From: HRBIN12 sp964447335
Lineage (GTDB): Bacteria; Actinomycetota; UBA4738; HRBIN12
NCBI GenBank assembly: GCA_964447335.1
Contig: CAYUSA010000010.1
Location: 1-64,000 of the forward strand
Direction: 5' to 3'
DNA: 64,000 nt
The position numbers and the translations under genes are program-made. The notes beneath the pieces are model-generated. The model did not search any database. It was not told where the DNA came from and worked only from the letters and a program-made list of their open reading frames with translations. Of this stretch, positions 1 to 8,337 are shown piece after piece. Every line of letters starts with the position of its first letter. Within the stretch, counting starts at the first letter, position 1.

Positions 1-10
1 TCAGGGGTGA

Positions 11-48
11 GGGATTTCGGTGAGCATCTCTGGGGGATTTCGGTGAGC
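11..48. repeat. two 15-bp direct repeats, IS21-end-like
   Basis: GGGATTTCGGTGAGC occurs twice, at 11-25 and 34-48, 23 bp apart, followed by CGTCAAC twice (51-57 and 59-65). Short, regularly spaced direct repeats of this kind occur at the ends of IS21-family elements, where they serve as transposase-binding sites. No istA or istB gene is visible in the window, so this would be either a solitary remnant end or the edge of an element lying outside the window. The resemblance is from memory of the family and is not proof. Confidence 0.35.
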
Positions 49-547
49 GCCGTCAACCCGTCAACACACGCACTCCGAAGAGGAGGAAGACCCCTGCAGA
101 AAAGAGCACGATCGCAAGAAGGACTGACCGAGCCCGCAATCTCTCCGACGTTCGCGCTACTCCCACAGTCGGCCCTCTATGTTCAGCGAACAGCACGCCG
201 AAAGACCGTCACGGGGGCAGCGAGCACGAATCATTGCTTGATGAGTCACATTGGGACCCTACCCTCGATTCATGGACCGGTTGATGACCGGCGCCCCCCG
301 ACCGGCAACAAGCGCCGATTCGGGGCCCTGCGCCTCGGGCCGGTCGCGTGCAGCTCCCAACAGGGCCAGCCCGCCCAGTACTACGGGCTGTTCGCGGACG
401 GGTAGCTCGCAAAGGAGGTTCTCCACGAACGGATTCGCCAGAACGTGTCAAACGATGCCTTCGGCCCTCCGACACCAACAGACTGCTCCACCGGGCGGAG
501 ACCCGACGCCGTAGCGGTCCGCTGCGGTGCCGGCGGTGGGCGACCCG
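49..547. other. gene-free left end
   Basis: About 500 bp before the first convincing gene. Open frames exist on both strands but none shows a domain, plausible composition or a good start, and they overlap one another. I see no tRNA, array or clear terminator. The stretch could be decayed mobile DNA given the repeats to its left, but no remnant protein can be recognised. Confidence 0.4.
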
Positions 548-1771
548 CTACGCGCGCTGCCGCGACGCGATCCGCGCGGCGACGATGGCGGCGTCCTCTC
601 CAACTCCGTACAGGAGCGAGGACTTGCGCGTGCGCAGGAAGTGGACGCCGACGAAGTACAGGCCCGCAGCCGCGGTGCTGGCGCCGTCGGTGTGGATGGG
701 GAACCCGACCTCGTCGAACGCCCCCGGCACGTGGATCCAGCTGGCGTAGTCGGGCCGGAAGCCCCCGGCGAACACGACGGCGCCGAAGCCGGTGAGGTCG
801 AGCTCCTCTGGCGACCGTCCGTCGAACGGAGCGGGCTCGGGGATCTCCGGCATCGGCAGGCCGCGCTCGGCCGCGGTCTTTCGGATGAGGTCCATGAGCT
901 GCCGGTAGCGCTCGTCGCCCCAGGCGACGCTCTCGGCGAGATCGGGGGCGAACCGGGCGCGGTGGCCCTCGGCGCCGAGGAAGTGCCCGAGGAGCGTCAC
1001 GCCGGCCTCGCGCAGGGTCCGCAGATGCAGGTCGTGACCGCCGCCGCGCCCAGTGGCCAGGACGTTCGCCCACAGGCGAGCCTCGGGACCCGGGAGCGCG
1101 GCTGCGGGCTGATCGAGGAAGCCGGTCTCGACGGTCCACCAGACGATGTCGCGGTCGCCGAGCCGGCGGGGCACCCACGGCGCCCGCCCGCAGGCGAGGA
1201 ACACCTCGCGGCCGCCGATGCGGAGCTCCTCCGCCATCTGGCAGCCGGTCTGGCCGCTGCCGACCACGAACACCTTGCCTGAGGGCAACGCGCCGGAGCT
1301 CCGGTAATCCTCGGCGTCGATGCGGAACAGGTCGGCGGGGAGCGTCTCGGATCCCCGAGGGCGATGGGGCCGCTGGTAGGCGCCCGTGCTCACGACGACC
1401 GATGCGGCCCGCAGGTCCCCGTCGGAGGTCCGCAGGAGGAAGCCGTCGTCTCCGGTCGCCTCGAGAGAGGTGACGTCGATCCCCTCGCGCACCGGCGCCC
1501 CGAAGCTACCCGCGTAGCGCTCGAGGAAGGTCACGATCTCGTCGCGGGGCAGGTAGCCGTCGGGATCGTCCCCGTCGTAGGCGCCGCCGGGGAGCTGCAC
1601 CGTCCAGTTCGGCGTCACGAGACAGAAGCTGTCCCATCGGCTGCGCCACGAGGCCCCGACTCGGGCTCGCTCGAGGACGACGTGCTCGACGCCGGCCAGC
1701 GTGAGCTCGTGGCTCGTCGCGAGACCCGCCTGTCCGCCACCGATGACGACGACGTCCGGAGATCCGGTCAT
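548..1771 (-). CDS. flavin-containing monooxygenase-like NAD(P)/FAD oxidoreductase
   Basis: Predicted 407-residue cytosolic flavoprotein of the FMO/CzcO type. An N-terminal dinucleotide-binding motif GGGQAG (residues 11-16) would hold FAD. A second Rossmann motif GSGQTG (171-176) would hold NAD(P)H. The C-terminal FAGGFRPDY segment followed by GLYFVGVHFLRTRKSSLLYG is typical of the group. Such enzymes oxygenate soft nucleophiles (N, S) or ketones; the substrate cannot be inferred here. The gene is divergent from the ABC-F gene, with a TAAGGT box 8 bases before its ATG suggesting a nearly leaderless mRNA. No operon partner is evident. Confidence 0.85.
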   Translation of the reverse strand: MTGSPDVVVIGGGQAGLATSHELTLAGVEHVVLERARVGASWRSRWDSFCLVTPNWTVQLPGGAYDGDDPDGYLPRDEIVTFLERYAGSFGAPVREGIDVTSLEATGDDGFLLRTSDGDLRAASVVVSTGAYQRPHRPRGSETLPADLFRIDAEDYRSSGALPSGKVFVVGSGQTGCQMAEELRIGGREVFLACGRAPWVPRRLGDRDIVWWTVETGFLDQPAAALPGPEARLWANVLATGRGGGHDLHLRTLREAGVTLLGHFLGAEGHRARFAPDLAESVAWGDERYRQLMDLIRKTAAERGLPMPEIPEPAPFDGRSPEELDLTGFGAVVFAGGFRPDYASWIHVPGAFDEVGFPIHTDGASTAAAGLYFVGVHFLRTRKSSLLYGVGEDAAIVAARIASRQRA

Positions 1772-1779
1772 GGTCGAGG

Positions 1780-1823
1780 ACCTTACCGCACGCGGCCGGT
1801 CCTCCGCGGTGGGCGTGTAGCCT
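1780..1823. promoter_or_regulatory. divergent -10 boxes for FMO and ABC-F genes
   Basis: On the minus strand TAAGGT (1785-1780) lies 8 bases before the monooxygenase ATG. On the plus strand TAGCCT (1818-1823) lies 7 bases before the ABC-F ATG. Both spacings place transcription starts at or next to the start codons, the leaderless arrangement common in actinobacteria. No convincing -35 elements are visible. Confidence 0.45.
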
Positions 1824-1830
1824 CGCTGCG

Positions 1831-3429
1831 ATGAGCGTGCTCGAGGTCCGCAGCCTGTCGGTCGAGGTGGCCGGCCTGTCCATCCTGGAGGGGCTGACGT
1901 TCAGCCTGCGGCGGGGCGACAAGGTCGGCGTCGTCGGGCGCAACGGCGCGGGGAAGACGAGCCTCCTGAAGGTCCTGGCCGGCGAGGCCCAGCCGCTTGC
2001 GGGCACCGTGCGCGCGCGTGGGGCGCTCGGATACCTGCGCCAGGACCCTCGCCAGCACCGGGCGGACGAGGACCACACCGGCCTCGCCCACGTCCTGCAG
2101 GCCCGAGGGCTGCTCGAGATGGCCGCTCGGCTGGAGAAGGAGCGGATCGGGCTCGAGGAGCGCCCGACCGAGGCGCGCGTGTCGCGGTTCACGAGGCTCG
2201 AAGAACGCTACCGCGCCGCCGGCGGCTACTCGGGCGAGGCCGAGGTCCGGCGGATCGCGAACGGTCTCGGGCTCGCGCAGGACCGGCTCGACCTGCCGGT
2301 GCCGGCGCTCTCGGGGGGAGAGCGGCGCCGGCTCGAGCTCACGCGGATCCTGTTCGCGGGCTCGGACGTGCTGCTGCTCGACGAGCCGACGAACCACCTC
2401 GACAGCGACGCGAAGGCCTGGCTGATGAAGTTCCTCGCGACGACGAAGGCCGCGCTCATGGTCGTGAGCCACGACCTGGCGCTCCTCGACACGTCGATCA
2501 CGCGGATCCTGCACCTGGACCACGACGGCGTCGTCCAGTACCGGGGCACGTACTCGCAGTACCGCGAGTCGAGGCGGCGCGACGAGGTGCGCCTGGCCGC
2601 CCTCGCCGAACGCCAGCATGCGGAGATCAAGCGTCTGGAGACCCTCGCGGACTCGATGCGGGGACAGACGGTTCGGCGGGCGCGGGTCGCGAAGACCATC
2701 GACTCGCGCGTCTCCCGGCTGCGGACCCACGCCGTCGAGGGCCCGACGCGCGAGCGCGCGGTCCGCTACCGCTTCCCGGCCCCGCCGCACTCGGGCAACC
2801 TCGTGCTCGAGGCGACCGGCCTCACGAAGGGGTACGGGGGGCCGCCGGTCTTCGAGGGCCTGGACTTCACGGTCTCGCGAGGCGAGCGGCTGCTCGTGAT
2901 GGGGCTGAACGGCGCGGGCAAGACCACGCTCCTCAAGATCCTCGCGGGGATCTCGGAGGCCGACGCGGGGTCGTTCCGGCTCGGGGCGGGTGTCTCGCTC
3001 GGGTACTACGCCCAGGAGCACGAGGGCATCCGCGACGGCGTCGAGGTGCTCGCCCACGTCCGGGCCGAGTCCGCGGACGCGACCGACCAGGACCTGCGCT
3101 CGCTCCTCGGGATGTTCGGGCTGGTGGGCGAGGTCGCGTTCCAGGACGCGGGGACGCTCTCGGGCGGGGAGAAGACGAAGCTCGCCGTGGCGCAGCTCGT
3201 CGCCGGGCGCAGGAACCTCGTGCTCCTGGACGAGCCGACGAACAACCTCGACCCTCCCTCGCGGACGGCGATCGCCGAGGCGCTCGGCGCCTGGAAGGGC
3301 ACGATGGTCCTCGTGAGCCACGACATCGGGTTCGTCGAAGCTCTCGCGCCGGGCCGGGTCCTCATGATGCCGGACGGCAACGTCGAGTTCTGGAGCGACG
3401 ACCTGCTCGAGCTGGTGGCGCTCGCATAG
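1831..3429 (+). CDS. ABC-F family ATPase
   Basis: 532-residue soluble protein with two ABC ATPase cassettes and no membrane segment, the hallmark of ABC-F translation factors and ribosome-protection proteins. Cassette 1 has Walker A GRNGAGKT (36-43), signature LSGGE and Walker B VLLLDEPTNHLD. Cassette 2 has GLNGAGKT, LSGGE and VLLDEPTNNLD. The basic linker between them (rich in Arg, around residues 245-315) fits the ribosome-binding P-site tether. ABC-F proteins act on ribosomes stalled by antibiotics or difficult sequences; the subfamily (EttA, Uup, antibiotic resistance) cannot be assigned. The ATG is preceded by TAGCCT at leaderless spacing. Confidence 0.92.
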   Translation: MSVLEVRSLSVEVAGLSILEGLTFSLRRGDKVGVVGRNGAGKTSLLKVLAGEAQPLAGTVRARGALGYLRQDPRQHRADEDHTGLAHVLQARGLLEMAARLEKERIGLEERPTEARVSRFTRLEERYRAAGGYSGEAEVRRIANGLGLAQDRLDLPVPALSGGERRRLELTRILFAGSDVLLLDEPTNHLDSDAKAWLMKFLATTKAALMVVSHDLALLDTSITRILHLDHDGVVQYRGTYSQYRESRRRDEVRLAALAERQHAEIKRLETLADSMRGQTVRRARVAKTIDSRVSRLRTHAVEGPTRERAVRYRFPAPPHSGNLVLEATGLTKGYGGPPVFEGLDFTVSRGERLLVMGLNGAGKTTLLKILAGISEADAGSFRLGAGVSLGYYAQEHEGIRDGVEVLAHVRAESADATDQDLRSLLGMFGLVGEVAFQDAGTLSGGEKTKLAVAQLVAGRRNLVLLDEPTNNLDPPSRTAIAEALGAWKGTMVLVSHDIGFVEALAPGRVLMMPDGNVEFWSDDLLELVALA

Positions 3430-3498
3430 GACGGCGGTCACGCCGGGCGCCGGGTCTCGATATGCTCACGCCGGCCCGTGGACGAAAGGACCCGCACG

Positions 3499-5166
3499 AT
3501 GCCAGCGAACGGTTCCGCCGATCTCGTGTTCGTGGATGGTGCCGTCTACACGGTGGACGCCACGCGGAGGTGGGCGGACGCGGTCGCCGTGAAGGACGGC
3601 AGGATCGCCGCCGTCGGCACCGACGCCCATGTCCGTGAGCTCGTCGGACCCCGGACCGAGGTGATCGATCTCGCCGGCAAGATGCTCCTGCCGGGGTTCC
3701 AGGACGCGCACGTCCACCCGCCGGCCTCGGGCGTCGACATGCTCCTGTGCGACCTGCACGACGTCGGGAGCCTCGACGACTACCGCCGGCTGATCAGGGA
3801 GTACGCCGACACGCACCCGGACGCGGAGTGGATCCTCGGCGGCGGGTGGTCGATGGACGTCTTCCCCGGCGGCACGCCGAGGAAGGACATCCTGGACGAG
3901 CTCGTGCCGGACCGGCCCGTGTACCTGCCCAATCGGGACGGGCACAGCGGATGGGTGAACTCCAAGGCCATGAAGATCGGCGGTATCACGCGGGACACGC
4001 CGGACCCGGCCGACGGTCGTATCGAGCGCGACGCGCTCGGGGAGCCGTCGGGCACGCTGCACGAGGGCGCGCAGGGCCTCGTCGCCGATCACGCGCCCGA
4101 ACCGACATCCGCGGAGTGGGAGCAGGGCCTGGTGAAGGCGCAGGCGCATCTGCACTCGCTCGGCATCACGGCGTGGCAGGACGCGATCGTGGGGGGTTCG
4201 TATCCGACGCTCGACGCCTACATCGCCGTCGCCGAACGGGGGGAGCTGACCGCGCGGGTCGTGGGCGCGCTCTGGTGGGACCGGCACCGCGGGCTCGAGC
4301 AGGTCGAGGAGCTCCTGGACGGCCGCGCGCGAGGCCGTGTCGGCCGGTTCGCCGCGACGAGCGTGAAGATCATGGTCGACGGCGTGTGCGAGAACTTCAC
4401 CGCGGCCGTGCTCGAGCCGTACCTCGACGCCCACGGCCACCCGACGGACAACCGCGGGATCTCCTTCGTCGAGGCCGAGTTGCTGAAGCGGGCCGTGACG
4501 CGGCTGGACGCCGAGGGCTTCCAGGTCCACTTCCACGCGCTCGCGGAGCGCGCGGTGCGAGAGGCGCTCGATGCCGTCGAGGCCGCACGGGTCGCGAACG
4601 GCCCGAACGACCACCGTCACCACCTCGCGCACCTCCAGGTCGTGCATCCCGACGACATCCCGCGGTTCCGGCGGCTGGACGCGATCGCGAACGCCCAGCC
4701 GCTGTGGGCGGCGCACGAGGTGCAGATGGACGAGCTCACGATCCCGTTCCTCGGCGAGCCGAGATGGACGTGGCAGTACCCCTTCGCGAGCCTCGTTCGC
4801 GCGGGCGCCGTACTCGCGATGGGGAGCGACTGGAGCGTCTCGAGCCCCGATCCGCTCGAGGAGATGCACGTGGCCGTGAACCGCGTGATGCCGCCCGACT
4901 ACCCCTACCGGGTGGATCGCAGCGACGTGTTCCTGCCGGACGAGCGGATCGATCTGCCGACGGCGATCGCGTGCTTCACGATGGGCTCGGCCTACGCGAA
5001 CCACCTGGAGGACATGACCGGCTCGATCGAGGTCGGCAAGTACGCGGACCTCGCGGTGGTGGATCGCAACCTCTTCGAGCACCCGACGGAGGAGATCGCG
5101 CTCGCGGAGATCGTGCTCACGCTCGTCGAGGGCGAGCGCGTCTACGCCGCCGCCGACCTCGCCTGA
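3499..5166 (+). CDS. amidohydrolase family 3 (YtcJ-like)
   Basis: 555-residue metal-dependent hydrolase. The N-terminal beta-sandwich (DLVFVDGAVYTVD) is followed by the HxH metal motif in GFQDAHVHPPASG (His71, His73). Later come VHFHALAERAV and the C-terminal MGSDWSVSSPDPL Asp region, as in the N-acyl-D-amino acid deacylase/YtcJ group. Substrates for this group are mostly unknown. I chose ATG 3499 over the upstream GTG 3478 because GAAAGGA ends 8 bases before it. It precedes the one-carbon cluster by 193 bp in the same direction, so a shared pathway is possible but unproven. A second homologue lies at 35257-36768. Confidence 0.87.
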   Translation: MPANGSADLVFVDGAVYTVDATRRWADAVAVKDGRIAAVGTDAHVRELVGPRTEVIDLAGKMLLPGFQDAHVHPPASGVDMLLCDLHDVGSLDDYRRLIREYADTHPDAEWILGGGWSMDVFPGGTPRKDILDELVPDRPVYLPNRDGHSGWVNSKAMKIGGITRDTPDPADGRIERDALGEPSGTLHEGAQGLVADHAPEPTSAEWEQGLVKAQAHLHSLGITAWQDAIVGGSYPTLDAYIAVAERGELTARVVGALWWDRHRGLEQVEELLDGRARGRVGRFAATSVKIMVDGVCENFTAAVLEPYLDAHGHPTDNRGISFVEAELLKRAVTRLDAEGFQVHFHALAERAVREALDAVEAARVANGPNDHRHHLAHLQVVHPDDIPRFRRLDAIANAQPLWAAHEVQMDELTIPFLGEPRWTWQYPFASLVRAGAVLAMGSDWSVSSPDPLEEMHVAVNRVMPPDYPYRVDRSDVFLPDERIDLPTAIACFTMGSAYANHLEDMTGSIEVGKYADLAVVDRNLFEHPTEEIALAEIVLTLVEGERVYAAADLA

Positions 5167-5359
5167 GCTCGGAGCGGTGCCCCTCGGCCCCGAGGCCGAC
5201 CACACCACCGCTGGTCGGCGGCTGCGCCCGTCCTCTGACTGCTGGTCAACCCCGTTGTTGCCGGAGGACACCCGTCGCCGCACGATACCGGCGCATCCCG
5301 GTGGGGGATCGGCAGCGGCCGCATCGGTCGCGCGCCCGGAGGCGACGGGAGGTCGGTGG

Positions 5360-6511
5360 ATGGCGTTCGACATGAGCCTGGTACAACGCGGCGCGCGGAA
5401 CCGGCGCACGCCCTACTACGAGGCCACGCAGAAGTACGACCCGAAGGGCTTCACGGTCTACAACCACATGTACTTCCCGATCCGTTTCGACACCTTCGAG
5501 GCGGAGTTCGAGTCGCTGCTGAACGACGTGACCCTGTGGGACGTCTCGGTCGAGCGCTGCCTGGAGATCTCGGGTCCGGACGGCTTCACGTTCGCGCAGC
5601 TGCTCACCCCGCGCGACCTGTCGAAGTGCGCGGTCGGCCAGGCCAAGTACGTGCTCATCTGCGACGGGGACGGCGGGATCATCAACGACCCGGTGCTCAC
5701 GCGCATGGACGAGACCACGTTCTGGTTCGCGCTCGCGTCCTCGGACGCGCTCCTGTTCGCTCGCGGCCTGAAGAACGCCTACCCGCAGCTCGACGTCACG
5801 ATCCGCGAGGCCGACGTCGCGCCCCTACAGGTCCAGGGCCCCAAGTCCAAGCCCCTCATGCACAAGCTCCTGGGCGACGCCGTGTCCGACCTGCGCTACT
5901 ACTACTGGATGCACGCCGAGATCGCGGGCGTGCCCGTGGTGGTGACGCGAACCGGCTGGACGTCCGAGGTCGGCTACGAGGTCTACACGACCGACACCTC
6001 GCGCGGTGTCGAGGTCTACGAGGCGATCATGACGGCGGGGCAGGCGTTCGGGATCAAGCCGACCGGGCCGAGCGACATCCGTCGGATCGAGGGCGCGATC
6101 TTCAACTGGGGCGCCGACATGACGTACGAGAACAACCCGCTCGAGCTGGGGCTCGAGCGGGTTGTCGACTGGGACCTCGCGGACGAAGCGAGCATCTCGC
6201 TGAAGGCGCTCCGCCGGATCAAGGAGACAGGCGTCGAGCGCAAGATCGTGGGCCTCGAGGTCGACGGCGAGCCGTTCGAGGCGCTCAACAACACGAAGTG
6301 GCCGGTCACCGCGGACGGCGCGAGGATCGGCAAGGTGACCTCGGCGATCCACTCGCCGCGGCTCGGCAAGAACATCGGGTTCGCGTGGGTGCCGGTCGGC
6401 TCGGCGGCCGTGGGGACCCCGCTCGGCGTCGAGTCCGAGTGGGGCACTCGGGGCGCCGTGGTGGTGGACATGCCCTTCGTGGATCCGAACAAGCAGATCC
6501 CGGTCTCGTAG
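5360..6511 (+). CDS. DmdA/GcvT-like tetrahydrofolate methyltransferase 1
   Basis: 383-residue folate-dependent demethylase-like protein of the aminomethyltransferase fold. By eye it follows DMSP demethylase DmdA through YNHM, NDVTLWDVSVER, a GGIINDPVL segment, LQVQGPKSK and TRTGWTSEVGYEVY. Where GcvT has a catalytic Asp-Asp pair, this protein has Asn-Asp, as I recall for DmdA, so methyl transfer to THF rather than glycine cleavage is likely. The start is ATG 5360 with GGGAGG (5347-5352) 7 bases upstream. It is followed by a paralogue, a MetV-like protein and MetF, so the product is probably 5-methyl-THF. The methyl donor is unknown; DMSP, betaines or methoxyaromatics are possible. Confidence 0.82.
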   Translation: MAFDMSLVQRGARNRRTPYYEATQKYDPKGFTVYNHMYFPIRFDTFEAEFESLLNDVTLWDVSVERCLEISGPDGFTFAQLLTPRDLSKCAVGQAKYVLICDGDGGIINDPVLTRMDETTFWFALASSDALLFARGLKNAYPQLDVTIREADVAPLQVQGPKSKPLMHKLLGDAVSDLRYYYWMHAEIAGVPVVVTRTGWTSEVGYEVYTTDTSRGVEVYEAIMTAGQAFGIKPTGPSDIRRIEGAIFNWGADMTYENNPLELGLERVVDWDLADEASISLKALRRIKETGVERKIVGLEVDGEPFEALNNTKWPVTADGARIGKVTSAIHSPRLGKNIGFAWVPVGSAAVGTPLGVESEWGTRGAVVVDMPFVDPNKQIPVS

Positions 6512-6698
6512 GGACGAAACAGGGCAGGGAGGGCCGGCCGGTGGACGACCTCTCGGCGACCCTCCTGAAGGGTGATTCAGATGGAGGAGGCGTGCTCGGA
6601 CCTCAGAGTTCCTTGCGCAGTGGGTCCCCGTTGAACGAATATTCAGCCCATCGCCCCGGGTGCGAGGCCCGGGCGGGGGAGCGGAGGGGGACGCGCTG

Positions 6699-7874
6699 AT
6701 GACGAACGAGCGAGAGGCGATGCTCGCGAAGAGCACCACGCTGTACTTCGGCCCGTGGTACCGACGGTCGCCGTATTTCGAGTCCACCCGCAAGGCGGGG
6801 TGCTCCGCGTACGACATCTACAACCACATGCTGCTGCCCTCGTACTACGACGACCCGGAGACCGAGTACTGGGCGCTCGCGAACGACGTGACCCTGTGGG
6901 ACGTGGGCGTCGAGCGCACCGTCGAGGTGAGCGGCCCGGACGCCGACCGGCTCGTCGACATGCTGACGTGCCGCGACCTCACGAGCTGCCAGGTCAAGCA
7001 GGGCAAGTACATGCTGGTCATCGCGCCGCACGGGGGCATCGTGAACGACCCCGTCCTCATGCACATCGGGCCGAACCGCTGGTGGATGCAGCTCGCCGAC
7101 AGCGACACCGGCCTCTATGCCATGGGCGTCGCCGCGAGCTCGGGTCTGGACGTCGAGGTCACCTACCCCGAGGTCTACCCGTGCCAGGTCCAGGGCCCGA
7201 AGGCCGCGGTGACCCTCGAGAAGCTGGTCGGCCCGGCGATCTACGACCTCAAGTACTACTGGTGCGACGAGTTCGAGATCGAGAGCATCCCCGTGGTCAT
7301 CACGCGGACCGGATGGACGGCCGTGCCCGGCTTCGAGGTGAACATCCTGGGGGCCGAGGGCGGCGGTCGCCTGTGGGACACGATCCTAGGCGCCGGGGAG
7401 GAGTTCGCCATCCGGCCGATCGCACCGTGCGAGGCCCGGCGCATCGAGGCCGGGATCTTCAACTACAACTCCGACATGACGATCGACGACACGCCGTTCC
7501 ACCTGATGGGGCTCGAGCGCCTCGTCGAGGAGCAGCCGCAGGACTACATCGGCAAGGAAGCTCTCGAGCGGATCCGGCGCGAGGGCGTGGACCGCAAGCT
7601 CGTCGGCATCGAGCTCGAGATGCAGGAGCTCGAGGCCGAGCTCGAGTGGTTCTGGCCCGTGCACCACGGCGGGCGTGAGGTCGGCAAGGTGACCGACGCC
7701 GTCTGGTCGCCCGGCCTGCGGAAGAGCATCGGTTTCGTGTGGGTCCCGATCGACCTCGCCGAGCCCGGCAACGAGCTCGACGTGGAGACGCCCGACGGCA
7801 TCGTCAAGGGCCGCACGGCGGCGATCCCGTTCGTGGATCCGCGCAAGGAGGTTCCGGCCGGCACGCTCCGGTAG
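6699..7874 (+). CDS. DmdA/GcvT-like tetrahydrofolate methyltransferase 2
   Basis: 391-residue paralogue of the preceding protein, very roughly 40 percent identical by eye. It has the same landmarks: YNHMLLP, NDVTLWDVGVER, a GGIVNDPVL segment, CQVQGPK and TRTGWTAVPGFEV. Its N-terminus is about 12 residues longer, and the C-terminal barrel ends IPFVDPRKEVP like its partner (MPFVDPNKQIP). ATG 6699 follows GGAGGGGG with 8-base spacing. The 187-bp gap before it contains a CCCGGG-loop-CCCGGG hairpin (6655-6673). The pair may form a heteromer or accept two methyl donors; neither can be told from sequence. Membership of the operon with metV-like and metF is clear from spacing and direction. Confidence 0.82.
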   Translation: MTNEREAMLAKSTTLYFGPWYRRSPYFESTRKAGCSAYDIYNHMLLPSYYDDPETEYWALANDVTLWDVGVERTVEVSGPDADRLVDMLTCRDLTSCQVKQGKYMLVIAPHGGIVNDPVLMHIGPNRWWMQLADSDTGLYAMGVAASSGLDVEVTYPEVYPCQVQGPKAAVTLEKLVGPAIYDLKYYWCDEFEIESIPVVITRTGWTAVPGFEVNILGAEGGGRLWDTILGAGEEFAIRPIAPCEARRIEAGIFNYNSDMTIDDTPFHLMGLERLVEEQPQDYIGKEALERIRREGVDRKLVGIELEMQELEAELEWFWPVHHGGREVGKVTDAVWSPGLRKSIGFVWVPIDLAEPGNELDVETPDGIVKGRTAAIPFVDPRKEVPAGTLR

Positions 7875-7902
7875 CGGCCGGTGGTACGGGAGGCGCCGAA
7901 CG

Positions 7903-8337
7903 ATGGCGAAGACCAGGCTCGACCGCAGGCCCCCGGCCACGGCCCCGCCCTCGGGCGGGCTCCGTCGGGCCATGCTGCTCGTCGAGCGCTCGATGAAGGA
8001 GTCGGTCTGGGACTGCCGGATGTGCGGGCAGTGCATCCTGCACTCGGCCGGCATGTCGTGCCCGATGCGCTGCCCGAAGAACCTTCGCAACGGGCCCTGC
8101 GGCGGGGTCCTGCAGAACGGGCACTGCGAGGTGCTTCCGGAGGTGCCCTGCGTGTGGGTGCAGGCGTGGGAGGGCTCGCGCAAGCTGCCGGTGTGGCGGG
8201 ATCACCTCCGGCACGTCCAACGGCCGGTGGACTGGCGCCTGCAGGAGACCTCCTCGTGGGAGAACCTCCTCACCCGGCGCGACGTGCGGAACCCGGCGGG
8301 CTGGACGGCCTACGAGTCGAGGCGGCGACCCGCATGA
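7903..8337 (+). CDS. MTHFR C-terminal (MetV-like) Cys-rich protein
   Basis: 144 residues with a dense cysteine core: CRMCGQC (around residues 38-44), then CPMRCPKNLRNGPCGG and single Cys residues at C-terminal positions. This matches the methylene-THF reductase C-terminal domain (MTHFR_C, PF12225), known as MetV. MetV partners with MetF in acetogens and other bacteria and is thought to carry metal or iron-sulfur centres for electron transfer. GGGAGG (7888-7893) lies 9 bases before ATG 7903. The stop overlaps the metF start (ATGA), indicating translational coupling and a MetV-MetF complex. The electron partner is not encoded nearby. Confidence 0.85.
   Translation: MAKTRLDRRPPATAPPSGGLRRAMLLVERSMKESVWDCRMCGQCILHSAGMSCPMRCPKNLRNGPCGGVLQNGHCEVLPEVPCVWVQAWEGSRKLPVWRDHLRHVQRPVDWRLQETSSWENLLTRRDVRNPAGWTAYESRRRPA

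Noticed and set aside
5360..7874. Canonical glycine-cleavage T-proteins
   Set aside because: DmdA-like landmarks and the Asn-Asp in place of the catalytic Asp pair, plus the MetV/MetF neighbours, fit methyl transfer better; not absolutely excluded.
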